64,000 bases of DNA from Actinoplanes aureus. Lineage in GTDB: Bacteria > Actinomycetota > Actinomycetes > Mycobacteriales > Micromonosporaceae. The DNA lies in assembly GCF_015704865.1 (NCBI RefSeq), contig NZ_JADQTO010000005.1, forward strand, positions 25,016-89,015, given 5' to 3'. A model generated the notes under the pieces. It searched no databases, was not told the DNA's origin, and saw nothing but the letters and a program-made list of their open reading frames with translations. Positions 43,173 through 52,371 of the stretch are shown here, one piece after another. The stretch's first letter is position 1; every line of letters begins with the position of its first letter. A program made the position numbers and the translations under genes.

Positions 43173-45158
43173 TCACCCGGACCGGCGCGGCTGTCCGCGC
43201 CGGTCCGGACCGGTGTACTCGTCGGCGGGCGGGAGGGTGAACCAGAAGGTCGCCCCCAGCCCTTCGGCGCTCTCCGCCCAGATCTCCCCGCCGTGCCGCT
43301 CCACCGCCCGGTGCACGGTGGTCAGGCCGATCCCGGTGCCGGGGAAGTCCCGGGCGTCGTGCAGCCGGGCGAACGGCCGGAACAGCTGCCCGGCCTGCTC
43401 GGCCGGGAAGCCGGCGCCGTTGTCGCGGACGTAGTAACGGTCGTCCTCCCAGCCCACCTCGACCTCCGGGTGCTCGACCTTGCGGCTGAACTTCACCGCG
43501 TTGTGGATCAGGTTCTCCAGGATCACCCGGACCAGGCCCTCGTCACCGTCGGCTGTCATGCCCTCCTGCACGGTGAAGGCCACCGGCCGGTCCGGCTCCC
43601 GGGCGGCCACGTCCGCGATCACCTGGCGAGTGGTCGCGGTCAGGTCGAACTTCGACCGGCGCAGCTCGCCCCGGCTGGCCCGGGCCAGGATCAGCAGCGA
43701 CTCCACCAGATCCGCCATCCGGATCGCGGCGGCGTGCACCCGGGTCAGCCGGTGCCGGGTCACCTCGCCCAGCGGCTCGCCGTCCTCCTCCTCCAGGATG
43801 TGCTCGGCGAAGCTGGTGATCACCTGGAGCGGGCCGCGCAGATCGTGCGAGACCGAGCCGGAGAACGCCTCCAGCTCCCGGTTGCGCCACTCCAGCTCCT
43901 CCACCAGCGCGGCCCGCGTCTCGGCGAGCTGCCGGGCGGCCCGTTCCTCGGCGGCGTCGAGCTCGCGGCGCATCAGCTCCTCGCGGATCCGGCGGGCCTC
44001 GTCGTGCGACTGCTTGCGGCGGATCTGGGCGCGGACGTGCACCAGCAGGCCCTCCCGCACATCGGTCTGCTGCACGTAGTCGTCGGCTCCGGCGGCCAGG
44101 CACTCCAGCATCCGGTCCTCGTCGCCGGTCATCACCACCGGCAGATCACCGACCTGCGGCACCTCGCGGATGCGCCGGCACGTCTCGGCGGCGGTGTCCA
44201 GACCGTGGTCGAGGCCCAGCACGATGCAGTCGACCGGCTGCGCGACCAGCAGGTCCAGGGCGTCCGTGGCGCCGTTGGCGTGGACGATGTCGTACCCCTC
44301 CTCGCGCAGCGCGCCGGCCCACAAGTCCAGCTCGTCGCGGTCCGGGCTGACGGTGAGCACCCGGCCCGGGCCGTGCAGGCTGCCGGTCACCTCGATGGGT
44401 AGCTGCTCGGCGCTCTGCCGCAGCACCGCGGCCAGCTTGGCCAGCACCACCGCGAGGTCCTGCTGCTTGCGGACGAACGCGTCGGCGCCGGCCTCCAGCA
44501 TCTGCATCTCGGTGGCGTAGTCGTCGGCGGCGGTCATCAGGATGCACGGGGTGTCGCGCAGCGCCGGGTCCAGGCGTACCCGGCGGATCACGGTGGCCCC
44601 GTCGATGCCGGGCATCACGCCGTCCACGATCACCGCGTTCGGCCGCCGGTCGGCCGCCATCCGCAGACCCTCCTCGCCGCTGGCCGCGGTGAGCACCGCG
44701 TACCCCTCGGGTTCGAGCAGCTCGCGCAGCTGTTCGCGGAAGGTCATGCTGTCGTCGATGACCAGCACGGTGGCCCGCTCGGTGTCCGGTTCGTCGGGCT
44801 CGCCCAGCAGCTGCCGGGTACGCGCCACCACGTACCCCGAGTCGTACGGCTTGCCCACGTACTCGTCGGCGCCGGTTCGCAGGCCCGCCAGCCGGTCGGT
44901 CACCTCGCTCTCGCTGGACAGCAGCATGGTGACGACGCCGGCCCGGGTGCCCCGCAGCTCGCTGAGCAGCTCCAGACCGTCGGCGTCGGGCAGCACCACG
45001 TCCAGGACGGCCGCGTCGAACACCGCGGTGGCGATCGCCGAGCGGGCCTCCGCCCCGGTGGCGCAGAGGATGGTGGTGAAGCCGTCGTCGGAGAACGCAT
45101 CGTGCAGGTCCATCCGCACGGTCAGGCTGTCGTCGACGATCAGCACGGTCGGTGTCAT
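43173..45158 (-). CDS. Triple-receiver hybrid sensor kinase, last gene of the chemosensory operon
   Basis: This 661-residue cytoplasmic protein has three receiver domains and then a histidine kinase. REC1 (1-118) carries DAAVLDVVLPDADG and REC2 (about 125-245) NAVIVDGVMPGIDG, both with the phospho-Asp. REC3 (about 265-380) has DCIVLGLDHGLDT, where Gly replaces the Asp, so it is probably a pseudo-receiver. A coiled linker leads to HisKA (SGSVSHDLRGPLQVITSFAEH, His near 430) and an intact HATPase (DNGAGFPAEQ, TGIGLTTVHRAVERHGG). ATG at 45158 overlaps cheB by four bases, so it is coupled to the array and probably relays its signal. It lacks any DNA-binding domain. Confidence 0.93.
   Translation of the reverse strand: MTPTVLIVDDSLTVRMDLHDAFSDDGFTTILCATGAEARSAIATAVFDAAVLDVVLPDADGLELLSELRGTRAGVVTMLLSSESEVTDRLAGLRTGADEYVGKPYDSGYVVARTRQLLGEPDEPDTERATVLVIDDSMTFREQLRELLEPEGYAVLTAASGEEGLRMAADRRPNAVIVDGVMPGIDGATVIRRVRLDPALRDTPCILMTAADDYATEMQMLEAGADAFVRKQQDLAVVLAKLAAVLRQSAEQLPIEVTGSLHGPGRVLTVSPDRDELDLWAGALREEGYDIVHANGATDALDLLVAQPVDCIVLGLDHGLDTAAETCRRIREVPQVGDLPVVMTGDEDRMLECLAAGADDYVQQTDVREGLLVHVRAQIRRKQSHDEARRIREELMRRELDAAEERAARQLAETRAALVEELEWRNRELEAFSGSVSHDLRGPLQVITSFAEHILEEEDGEPLGEVTRHRLTRVHAAAIRMADLVESLLILARASRGELRRSKFDLTATTRQVIADVAAREPDRPVAFTVQEGMTADGDEGLVRVILENLIHNAVKFSRKVEHPEVEVGWEDDRYYVRDNGAGFPAEQAGQLFRPFARLHDARDFPGTGIGLTTVHRAVERHGGEIWAESAEGLGATFWFTLPPADEYTGPDRRGQPRRSG
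43177..43208 (+). terminator. Terminator of the PGRP amidase gene
   Basis: CCGGACCGGCGCGG and its exact complement pair over 14 bases around a CTGT loop, eight bases past the amidase stop. It lies inside the 3' coding end of the convergent hybrid kinase gene. Confidence 0.75.
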
Positions 45159-46222
45159 CGGCGCACCCCCGCCGGGTGCAGATCGGCGAGGTGGGCGGCG
45201 ATCCGGCTGGGGGGCAGCACGTACGCGGCGGCCCCGAGCAGTGCCGCCTCGCGCGGCATGCCGTAGACCGTGCAGCTCGCCTCGTCCTGGGCGAACGTGA
45301 GCGCGCCGCGGCTGCGCATCTGCAACAGCCCGGAGGCGCCGTCGCGGCCCATGCCGGTGAGCAGGCAGCCGGCCGCGGCGCTGCCGAACTCGATCGCCAC
45401 CGACTCGAAGAGCACGTCCACCGCCGGCCGGCAGGAGTGCCGGGGCGGGCCGTCGCTGAGCCGCAGCAGGTGGTCACGGACGTACAGGTGCCGATCCGGG
45501 GGCGCGAGCAGCACCTGCCCGGCGCTCCGGCTGATCGGGGTGCCGTCCCGCGCGTATTGCACGTTGCGGCCGGTCTGCCCGGCCAGCCAGTCGGAGAACG
45601 CGACGGCGAACTGCTCGCTGGCGGCGATGTGCTGGACGCAGAGGATCGGCGTGCGGAAGTTCGGCGGCAGTTCGCGGAGCAGTTCGGTGAGCGCGGCCGG
45701 ACCGCCGGTCGAGGCGCCGACCGCGACCACGCTCAGCGTCTCGGTCAGCGGCGCCGGCGCGGCCACCGGGACCGGGTCGGCCCATCGCCGGTCCAGGCGG
45801 CCGTCCAGCCGGGCGCGTGGATGCGTGATCACCCGGATCCGGGCGACCATCCGCAGTGTGGCGCGCAACCGCTGGGACCAGTCCGCGTCCGAGTCGTCGC
45901 CGCGCGGCTTCTCCAGCACGTCCACCGCGCCCGCGGCGAGCGCGTTGTAGGTGCTGAACAGCTCCTGCCGGTCCGCCGAGGAGACCACCAGGATCGGGGT
46001 CGGGTACTCCGCCATGATCTGCTCGGTGGCGGCCAGCCCGCTGATGCCCGGCAGCATCATGTCCATGGTGATCACGTCCGGGCGCAGCCGCGCGGTCATC
46101 TCCACGGCCCGCAAACCGTCCACGGCCTCGCCGATCACCTCGAGCTGCGGATCCGGTGCGAGCGCCTCGCGCAGGTGACCGCGCATGGTCGCGGAGTCCT
46201 CGACGATCAGTACCCGGGTCAT
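45155..46222 (-). CDS. cheB: CheB protein-glutamate methylesterase
   Basis: This 355-residue enzyme removes methyl groups from the chemoreceptor. The receiver domain (1-125) has DVITMDMMLPGISG with the phospho-Asp. The catalytic domain (about 165-345) has VGASTGGPAAL with the Ser, LCVQHIAASE with the His, and GCLLTGMGRDGASG with the Asp; the triad is complete. It forms the adaptation pair with CheR of this operon. It overlaps the triple-receiver kinase by four bases and lies 28 bases behind cheA. Confidence 0.96.
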   Translation of the reverse strand: MTRVLIVEDSATMRGHLREALAPDPQLEVIGEAVDGLRAVEMTARLRPDVITMDMMLPGISGLAATEQIMAEYPTPILVVSSADRQELFSTYNALAAGAVDVLEKPRGDDSDADWSQRLRATLRMVARIRVITHPRARLDGRLDRRWADPVPVAAPAPLTETLSVVAVGASTGGPAALTELLRELPPNFRTPILCVQHIAASEQFAVAFSDWLAGQTGRNVQYARDGTPISRSAGQVLLAPPDRHLYVRDHLLRLSDGPPRHSCRPAVDVLFESVAIEFGSAAAGCLLTGMGRDGASGLLQMRSRGALTFAQDEASCTVYGMPREAALLGAAAYVLPPSRIAAHLADLHPAGVRR

Positions 46223-46250
46223 GCCGTCACCTCCCCCGCACGCCGGCCCC

Positions 46251-48335
46251 TCATGCCCGCACCACCAGCCGCCGGATGTGATTGAGGAGCTCTTCCTGGT
46301 CGAACTCGCCCTTGATGACGTACGCGGCCGCGCCGGCCGCGCGGCCCCGGTCCCGGTCCTCCGCGTTCGCCCGGGAACTGACCAGGATCGCCGGCACCCC
46401 GGCCAGCTCGGGGTCCGCGCGGGTCCGCTCGACCAGGGCGAACCCGTCGATGCCGGGCATGTCGATGTCGGACAGGATCAGGCCGTACCGGCGGGAGCGG
46501 GCCAGTTCCAGGGCCTCCTCGCCGGACGCGGCCAGGTCCACCTCGAACCCCGCCGACTCCAGGATGCTGCGCTCCAGCATGCGCGTGGTCAGGGAGTCGT
46601 CGACCACCAGGATCGGCAGCGGGGCCGCGGTCGCCGGTGCGGCCGGGCGGCCGCCCACGTGACCCCGCAGCACCTCGGCGGCCAGCCCCTGCGGGTCGAG
46701 CACCAGGCGCGGGTTGCCGTCGGCGTCCACCGAGACGCTGCCGATCACCGGGGTGCTCGGTGCGAGGTCCGGCAGCGGGCGGGCGACAAGCGCCGAGGTG
46801 CCGGCCAGCCGGTCCACGCCGACCGCCACGGTGCCGTCGTCGGTGCCCACCATCACGGCGGCGCCGGGGCTGGGTGAGTCGGGGACCGTGCTGCCCGTGT
46901 ACAGGGCCTCGGCGAGGGGCAGGAAGGGTGCCGCGCCGCCGTCGTACACGATCCGGCCGGTGGTGGCCGCGGTGGCCGCCTCGGTCGCGCTCAGCCGTAC
47001 GCAGCCGCGTACCGAGTCCAGCGGCAGGGTCGCCACCGTGCCGCCCGCCTCGACGTTCAGGCCGGTCATGCTGAGCAGGGCGAGCGGGATGGTCAGCTCG
47101 ACGGTGGCCCCGGCGCCGGGCGAGCTGCGTACCGCCACCTCGCCGTGCAGCTGGGTGGCGACCTCGCGGACCGCGTCCATGCCGATGCCGCGCCCGGCCA
47201 CCTCGGTCACCTCCGGCGAGGTGCTGATCCCGCCGTGCAGCACCAGATCGAGCAGTTCCTGCTGATCCGGCGGGCGCGCGCTGGGCCCGAGCAGCCCGCG
47301 TGCCCGCGCGGTACGCCGCAACGCGTCCAGGTCGAAGCCGCGCCCGTCGTCGGCGCACCGGAACACCGCCCACCTGCCACGCCGTTCCACCTCGACGGCC
47401 ACCGTCCCCTCGGCCGGCTTGCGGGCCGCCAGCCGCTCCGCCTCCGGCTCGATGCCGTGCACCACCGCGTTGCGCACCACGTGCAGGAACGCCCCACTGA
47501 CCGGCCCGAGCAGGTGAGCACCCATCCGGATGTCGGCGCCGTACGCCTCGAACCGGATCCGCTTGCCCTGGGACTCGGCGGCGTCGCGTACCGCGCGCCG
47601 CAGCGCCGTGAAGATCGTCCCGGCCGGTACCAGGCGCAACCCCTCCGCCTTGGCCCGGACGTCGTGCAGCTCCCGTTCGATCTGGTCGACCGCGTCGGTG
47701 AACCGGCGTCCCGCCGAGCCCAGCTCCCGGGCGAGCCGCTCGGCCGAGGCCCGGGTGGTCGCGGCCGGGGCGCCCCGGCCGACGCGCAGCTGGTCGGCCA
47801 GCGTCGCCGCGGACCGGTGCAGGCGCTCGACGGTGGTGCAGCCGTTGCGCAGCGGTGCCATCCGGGCGTTCGCCTCGCCGATCGCGTCCAGCAACTCGTC
47901 CAGGTCGGCGGTGGCGGCGCGGGCCGCCATCGGCATCTCCGGAACCGGGTTCAACGCCTCAGCCGGGTCCTGGCCGGCCGGCTGCTGTGCCGACGAGGGT
48001 GCCGCGGCCGCCGCCTGCGGCGATTGCAGAGCGCTCACCTGCGCCGCGATCTCGTCGTTGAGACGCAGCAGTTCCTGCATCTCCTCGGCGGCGAGGGCAC
48101 CGGCGCCGGTGCGGTGCGGGACCAGGATCTCCTCGAACGCGTGCGCCCGGTCGGCGATCTCCTTCTGCTTGACCACCCGGGCCGCGCCCTTGAGCGTGTG
48201 CGCGGCACGCAGCAGCCGCCCGACCGGCTCCGGCCCGGGCCGCTGATCCAGGTCGAGCACGCCGGCGCTGATCTGGTCCACCAGATCCCGGGCCTCCACC
48301 CGGAAGTAGCGCAGCGGATCCCGGCCCTCGGCCAT
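46251..48335 (-). CDS. cheA: CheA-REC hybrid chemotaxis kinase
   Basis: This 694-residue kinase has an Hpt domain (His46 in RAAHTLKGAARVV), a dimerisation region, a HATPase domain (about 310-460: HVVRNAVVHGIEPEAERLA, GRGIGMDAVREVATQL), a CheW-like regulatory domain (about 460-560) and a C-terminal receiver (about 572-690, GLILSDIDMPGIDG). The fused receiver is characteristic of WspE/FrzE-like kinases of alternative chemosensory systems. The CheY-binding P2 domain is missing or reduced. It sits 13 bases behind the mcp gene in the operon. Phosphoryl groups probably flow to its own REC, CheB and the triple-receiver kinase. Confidence 0.95.
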   Translation of the reverse strand: MAEGRDPLRYFRVEARDLVDQISAGVLDLDQRPGPEPVGRLLRAAHTLKGAARVVKQKEIADRAHAFEEILVPHRTGAGALAAEEMQELLRLNDEIAAQVSALQSPQAAAAAPSSAQQPAGQDPAEALNPVPEMPMAARAATADLDELLDAIGEANARMAPLRNGCTTVERLHRSAATLADQLRVGRGAPAATTRASAERLARELGSAGRRFTDAVDQIERELHDVRAKAEGLRLVPAGTIFTALRRAVRDAAESQGKRIRFEAYGADIRMGAHLLGPVSGAFLHVVRNAVVHGIEPEAERLAARKPAEGTVAVEVERRGRWAVFRCADDGRGFDLDALRRTARARGLLGPSARPPDQQELLDLVLHGGISTSPEVTEVAGRGIGMDAVREVATQLHGEVAVRSSPGAGATVELTIPLALLSMTGLNVEAGGTVATLPLDSVRGCVRLSATEAATAATTGRIVYDGGAAPFLPLAEALYTGSTVPDSPSPGAAVMVGTDDGTVAVGVDRLAGTSALVARPLPDLAPSTPVIGSVSVDADGNPRLVLDPQGLAAEVLRGHVGGRPAAPATAAPLPILVVDDSLTTRMLERSILESAGFEVDLAASGEEALELARSRRYGLILSDIDMPGIDGFALVERTRADPELAGVPAILVSSRANAEDRDRGRAAGAAAYVIKGEFDQEELLNHIRRLVVRA

Positions 48336-48348
48336 CAGAGCCGCCTCA

Positions 48349-49815
48349 TCAGCGCCGCCCGGTGCCGACCAGCTCCAGCAGGTCGCCGGAGAGGGTGGAG
48401 AGGTGGGCGGCGGTCTGCTTGGTCTGCACCGCGCTCGCCTCGGTCTCCCGGGACACCCGGGCGGTGTCGGAGGCCGCGACGTTGACCTGTTCCACCGCGG
48501 TGCTCTGCTGCTTGGTGGAGAGCTCGATCTCCCGGGTCGCGTCGTTGGTGGTGGCGACCAGCTGCACGATCTCCCGGAACGAGTTGGTGGCGTCGTCGAA
48601 CTGGCGGGCGCCGGCGTCCACCGCCTTCGCCCCGATCTCGGTGGCCATCACCGTGGTGTTCACCGCGCCGCGTACGTCGTCGATCAGCGCCCGGATCTCC
48701 TTGGCCGACGCGGCGGTACGGTCGGCCAGCTTGCGGATCTCCTCGGCGACCACCGCGAACCGCCGGCCCCACTCGCCGGCCCCACTCGCCTCGATGGTGG
48801 CGTTGATGGCCAGGATGTTGGTCTGCTCGGCGAGTTCCGAGACCAGGTCGACCACCAGTCCGATCTGCTGCGACTTCTCGCCCAGGGCGAGCATGTGCTG
48901 CACGATCTGGTCCACCTGGGCGCGGATCGCGGCCATCGACGCCCGGGTCTGGTCGATCGTCGAGTCGCCGGTACGCGCGGCCGCCTCGGTCTCCTCGGCG
49001 ATCTTCGACACCCGCTGGGCGCTGTCCGCGATCTGCCGGGAGGTGATCAGCAGCTCGCTGATCGTCGTGGTGATCTCGCTCATCGCGCTGGCCTGGTCCC
49101 GGCCGCCGTTGACCTGTTGCGCGGCGGCGGCCTCCAGCTGCGCCGACGAGCTCTGGATGTGCCCGACCGCCGCACCGACCTCCCGGCGCAGGTCCCGGCT
49201 CAGCCGCCAGGCCACCGCGACCGCGCTGATCGTGGTGAGCACGCCCAAGATGATCACCACGGCGATGGCGATCCGGGCCCGGTCGGACGAGGCCACCCGG
49301 GCGGACTGCACGTCGGCGTGCACCCGGTCGATCAGCTTGGCCAGTGCCGCCTCCAGCCGCTCCCGCAGCGGCCTGCTCAGTTCCTCGTTCAGGCGGGCGG
49401 CGTCGGCGATGTCCTTGATCGCGGCCCGGCGGGCCACCACGGTGGAGACCGCGGCCGCGTGCGACTCCTCGATCTGCTCCACCTCGTCGAGCAGGGCCGC
49501 CGCCTGACCGCCGAGCGAGCCGCGCAGCGCGGCGAGCTCGTTGCGCAGGTCGGCGCGGTCGGCGGCGGTCTTCTCGGCGTACTCGTCGGTGCCGTAGAGC
49601 AGGTAGGCGCGGAAGTTGGCCAGCCGGGTCTCCAGGATCCGCCCGATCCGCTCGGCCCGGGTGAGGTCCTGGGTGGCGGCGGTGATCGCCTCGTCCTTCG
49701 CGTTCACCACGAAGGCCAGGCCGACCACCGAGATGATGACCGAGAGCAGGGTGAGGGCGATGGTGAAGGTGACTCCGATCGCCAGCTTTCTACCGTACGA
49801 ACGTCCGGCCATCAT
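48349..49815 (-). CDS. Methyl-accepting chemotaxis protein
   Basis: This 488-residue receptor has two membrane helices, residues 14-36 and about 180-203. Between them lies a helical ligand domain of about 140 residues of the four-helix-bundle type. The cytoplasmic part has the signalling hairpin tip [12 protein letters not shown] followed by [14 protein letters not shown], and flanking helices with Glu/Gln methylation positions. No HAMP domain is obvious. ATG at 49815 has GAGGAG upstream and overlaps the cheW stop by four bases. It is the only receptor in the operon, which suggests a dedicated input. The ligand is unknown. Confidence 0.94.
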   Translation of the reverse strand: MMAGRSYGRKLAIGVTFTIALTLLSVIISVVGLAFVVNAKDEAITAATQDLTRAERIGRILETRLANFRAYLLYGTDEYAEKTAADRADLRNELAALRGSLGGQAAALLDEVEQIEESHAAAVSTVVARRAAIKDIADAARLNEELSRPLRERLEAALAKLIDRVHADVQSARVASSDRARIAIAVVIILGVLTTISAVAVAWRLSRDLRREVGAAVGHIQSSSAQLEAAAAQQVNGGRDQASAMSEITTTISELLITSRQIADSAQRVSKIAEETEAAARTGDSTIDQTRASMAAIRAQVDQIVQHMLALGEKSQQIGLVVDLVSELAEQTNILAINATIEASGAGEWGRRFAVVAEEIRKLADRTAASAKEIRALIDDVRGAVNTTVMATEIGAKAVDAGARQFDDATNSFREIVQLVATTNDATREIELSTKQQSTAVEQVNVAASDTARVSRETEASAVQTKQTAAHLSTLSGDLLELVGTGRR

Positions 49816-50354
49816 CGGGACTCCTCAGGATCGAGCGGATGCCCGGCCAGCTGATGGACCAGGGCGCGGGTGGCCGGCACGTCGATGATCGACCGGTTGC
49901 CGTCCGGCAGGCGGACCATCCCGTCCAGGTAACCGCGCGGGCCGGAGCCGTCGGTGACACTGTCGACCACGTCGGTGACGGGCACCCGCAGGTGGTGGTC
50001 GAGCTCGTGGAAGGCGAGAGCGAGCGGCGGTGTGCCGGCGGTCAGCGCCAGCCAGCGCGGCCGCTGCGCGATCGGGTGGCCGAGCAGCGCGGCCAGGTCG
50101 TAGACGGGCACGATGGTGCCGGCGAAACCGGCCACCCCGAGCAGGGCACGCAACGTGGTGGGCAGCGCGGTGACCGGGCGGTCCGGGTGCACGCCGGAGG
50201 TCTGGGACAGGCACAGCGCGTACGGGCGGTCGCCGACCCTGATCGCCAGCAGCTCGACGCTCTCGTGGTCGAGGACCCGGGCCGGCTCGGCGAACGAGCG
50301 GTCGAAATCGGTGCGCAGGCGAGCCACCCGCTCGGCCACCGTACGGCCGGTCAC
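49812..50354 (-). CDS. cheW: CheW-like coupling protein, second copy in the operon
   Basis: This 180-residue adaptor has a CheW domain from about residue 30: [19 protein letters not shown], then [20 protein letters not shown] and [13 protein letters not shown]. It links the receptor to CheA. The N-terminal helix (residues 1-28) is an addition to the core fold. The start is GTG at 50352-50354, overlapping the cheR stop by four bases. The operon also contains another CheW at 51765, as in Wsp-type clusters with WspB and WspD. Confidence 0.9.
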   Translation of the reverse strand: MTGRTVAERVARLRTDFDRSFAEPARVLDHESVELLAIRVGDRPYALCLSQTSGVHPDRPVTALPTTLRALLGVAGFAGTIVPVYDLAALLGHPIAQRPRWLALTAGTPPLALAFHELDHHLRVPVTDVVDSVTDGSGPRGYLDGMVRLPDGNRSIIDVPATRALVHQLAGHPLDPEESR

Positions 50355-51730
50355 GGCCGCACCCCGCAGGCGTCCAGTTCGGTACGGCACAGCGTGGTCA
50401 GCGCCAGCCGCCCGAAGCCGCCGCCGAACAGGGTGATCCGTTCCTCGTCCTCGCGTGCCAGCAGCTCCAGGGCGGGTTGCAGGTGTACCACCGCACCGCG
50501 GTGGTCGCCGCGCCGGCGGGCGAGCAGTCCCATCCGCAGCCGGGGCATCGCGAACGCCGGATCCAGGTACGCGGCCAGCCGGTACTGCCCGGCCGCCTGT
50601 TCCGCGCAGTCCAGCTCGTGGCAGACGCCGAGCAGGTGGTGAGCGTCCGGGTGCGGCCCGCCGACGTCCATCAGCCGGTGTGCGGCGGCCCGGGCCTCGG
50701 CGAGCCGCCCGAGCTGGGCCAGCAGTACCCCGCGCAGCAGCAGGTCCCGGGTCCCGGAGGGATGGTGCCGGTCGAGCAGGGTCAGAGCTTCGGCGAACCG
50801 GTCGTCGATCATCAGCCCGAACGCCCGCTCGTGAACGTCACCTTCCGGAGCGGGGGCGGGCTCGACCGGCGGCGCCGCACGGGGTGCCGGCCGTCGCGCG
50901 GGCGCGGGTTCGGGCTCCGGGCGGCGGTAGTGGACGGTGTCCCCGTCGTACCGCATCTCCAGGCCCTCGGGGTGGCTGCCGAGCGAGTCGGTGTGCCCGA
51001 GGAAGAGGTAACCGCCCGGCGCGAGGGCCCGGGTCATCCGGGTGATCAGGCCGGACGCCGTCTCACTGGTCAGGTACATCAGCAGGTTGCGGCAGAAGAT
51101 CACGTCGTACCGGCCGGGCTGCCACAGCTGTGGTTCGTCCACGGCGACGTTTTGCTCGGCGAACCGGACCATCTCGACGATCTCGTCGGCCACCCGGAAG
51201 CCGTCCTCGGTCTCCTCGAACCACCGGCGCTGTATCTCGGGCGGGGTCTCCCGCAGCGACCACGACGAGTACGTCGCCGCCCGGGCCTGTGCCAGCACCT
51301 GCCGGTTCGCGTCGACACCCAGCACCGAGACGATCCAGTCCCGCCCCGGCCGGGCCTGGCCGGCGACGATCGCCAGCGAGTACGCCTCCTCACCGGACGA
51401 GCACCCGACCGACAGCAGCCGCAGCACCCGCTGCCCGGCCCGCGCCGCGATCCGTTCCGGCAGCACCCGGTCGGCGAGCACCCGGAACTGCTCGCTGTGC
51501 CGGAAGAAGTAGGTCTCGGTGATGCTGAGCGCCTCGGCCAGCTCCGCGATCTCCGCCGCCCAGCGCCGGCCGCCGAGCCGGTCCAGGTAGCCTCGCGCGC
51601 TCAGGCTGTGGGCCGCCGCCCGCTCCTCCAGCACGGTCATGGTCTGACCGCCGTCGCTGTCCGCGAATGTCCAGCCCAGCCGTCGCTGCAGCAGCTCCCG
51701 GAACCGGGTCAGCTCAGCGCCGCCGATCAT
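50351..51730 (-). CDS. cheR: CheR methyltransferase with C-terminal TPR-like region
   Basis: This 459-residue enzyme methylates receptor Glu residues from S-adenosylmethionine. The N-terminal domain and SAM-binding domain (1-265) contain RLLSVGCSSGEEAYSLAIVA, FCRNLLMYLTSETA and GGYLFLGHTDSLG. A Pro/Ala linker (about 280-305) precedes a helical TPR-like part (LLLRGVLLAQLGRLAEARAAAHRL, and PDAHHLLGVCHELDCAEQAAGQYRLA). CheR-TPR proteins are typical of WspC/FrzF-like systems. ATG at 51730 is used; TTG at 51775 would overlap the previous cheW. Confidence 0.93.
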   Translation of the reverse strand: MIGGAELTRFRELLQRRLGWTFADSDGGQTMTVLEERAAAHSLSARGYLDRLGGRRWAAEIAELAEALSITETYFFRHSEQFRVLADRVLPERIAARAGQRVLRLLSVGCSSGEEAYSLAIVAGQARPGRDWIVSVLGVDANRQVLAQARAATYSSWSLRETPPEIQRRWFEETEDGFRVADEIVEMVRFAEQNVAVDEPQLWQPGRYDVIFCRNLLMYLTSETASGLITRMTRALAPGGYLFLGHTDSLGSHPEGLEMRYDGDTVHYRRPEPEPAPARRPAPRAAPPVEPAPAPEGDVHERAFGLMIDDRFAEALTLLDRHHPSGTRDLLLRGVLLAQLGRLAEARAAAHRLMDVGGPHPDAHHLLGVCHELDCAEQAAGQYRLAAYLDPAFAMPRLRMGLLARRRGDHRGAVVHLQPALELLAREDEERITLFGGGFGRLALTTLCRTELDACGVRP

Positions 51731-51764
51731 GCTGGGCCCGCCAGGTGCGGCTCGATCCAGGCGG

Positions 51765-52259
51765 TCATGCCGCAACTCCGGCCGGCGCTCCGGCCGCCTC
51801 CCAGACCTCGTGGGGCACCGCGCTCAGGCTCCGCAACAGCAGCAGCGGGTCGGTACCGACCGTGCCGACCGCCGCGATGAGCGCCCTGGACACGCCGGTG
51901 AACAGCGCGGCCGGGCCCTCCGGCGGCTCCACCTCGATCCGCCGCACGCCGAGTACCGGCCCGGTCGCGCAGGCGATCGGCCCCCGGCCGGCGCGTACCG
52001 CGACATAGCGGACGATCTCCCCGTCCACCCCGGTCAGCAGCCGGGTCACGTCGATCACCGGCGCGGGCGCGCCGCGCAGGATGGTCAGGCCACGGACGTA
52101 CGGCGGAGTACCGGCGAGTGGCCGGGTCGGGAGCGGCCGCATGGTCTCCACGACCTCGTCCAGCGGGAGCGCGCAGTACAGCGGCCCGGCCTGGAACACG
52201 AGCGCGACGACCCCGGCGTCCGACGCCGCAGCCAGTAAGTCGTCGTACTGCCCTCCCAC
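51765..52259 (-). CDS. cheW: CheW-like coupling protein, first gene of the operon
   Basis: This 164-residue adaptor holds a single CheW domain: VVALVFQAGPLYCALPLDEVVET, then LRGAPAPVIDVTRLL, and a late GVSRALIAAVGTVG strand. Its start is GTG at 52257-52259 without a strong binding site; the preceding TAGCCT might be the -10 box of a leaderless message. It begins the seven-gene chemosensory operon. Together with the second CheW it would bridge receptor and CheA. Confidence 0.88.
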   Translation of the reverse strand: MGGQYDDLLAAASDAGVVALVFQAGPLYCALPLDEVVETMRPLPTRPLAGTPPYVRGLTILRGAPAPVIDVTRLLTGVDGEIVRYVAVRAGRGPIACATGPVLGVRRIEVEPPEGPAALFTGVSRALIAAVGTVGTDPLLLLRSLSAVPHEVWEAAGAPAGVAA

Positions 52260-52328
52260 GGGCTAAGGCTAGCCAGCATTCGTCCCGGTTTCATGAGCTT
52301 CGCTCAACTATGTCGGTCATCGGGGCCG

Positions 52329-52364
52329 GTCCCGGCGCGCGGCCGCCCATCCGCGCGCCGGGAC
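52329..52364 (-). terminator. Terminator of the acyltransferase-3 gene
   Basis: Perfect 14-base arms (GTCCCGGCGCGCGG, 52329-52342, with 52351-52364) around an eight-base loop, seven bases past the stop at 52372. Confidence 0.8.
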
Positions 52365-52371
52365 GGCCGGT

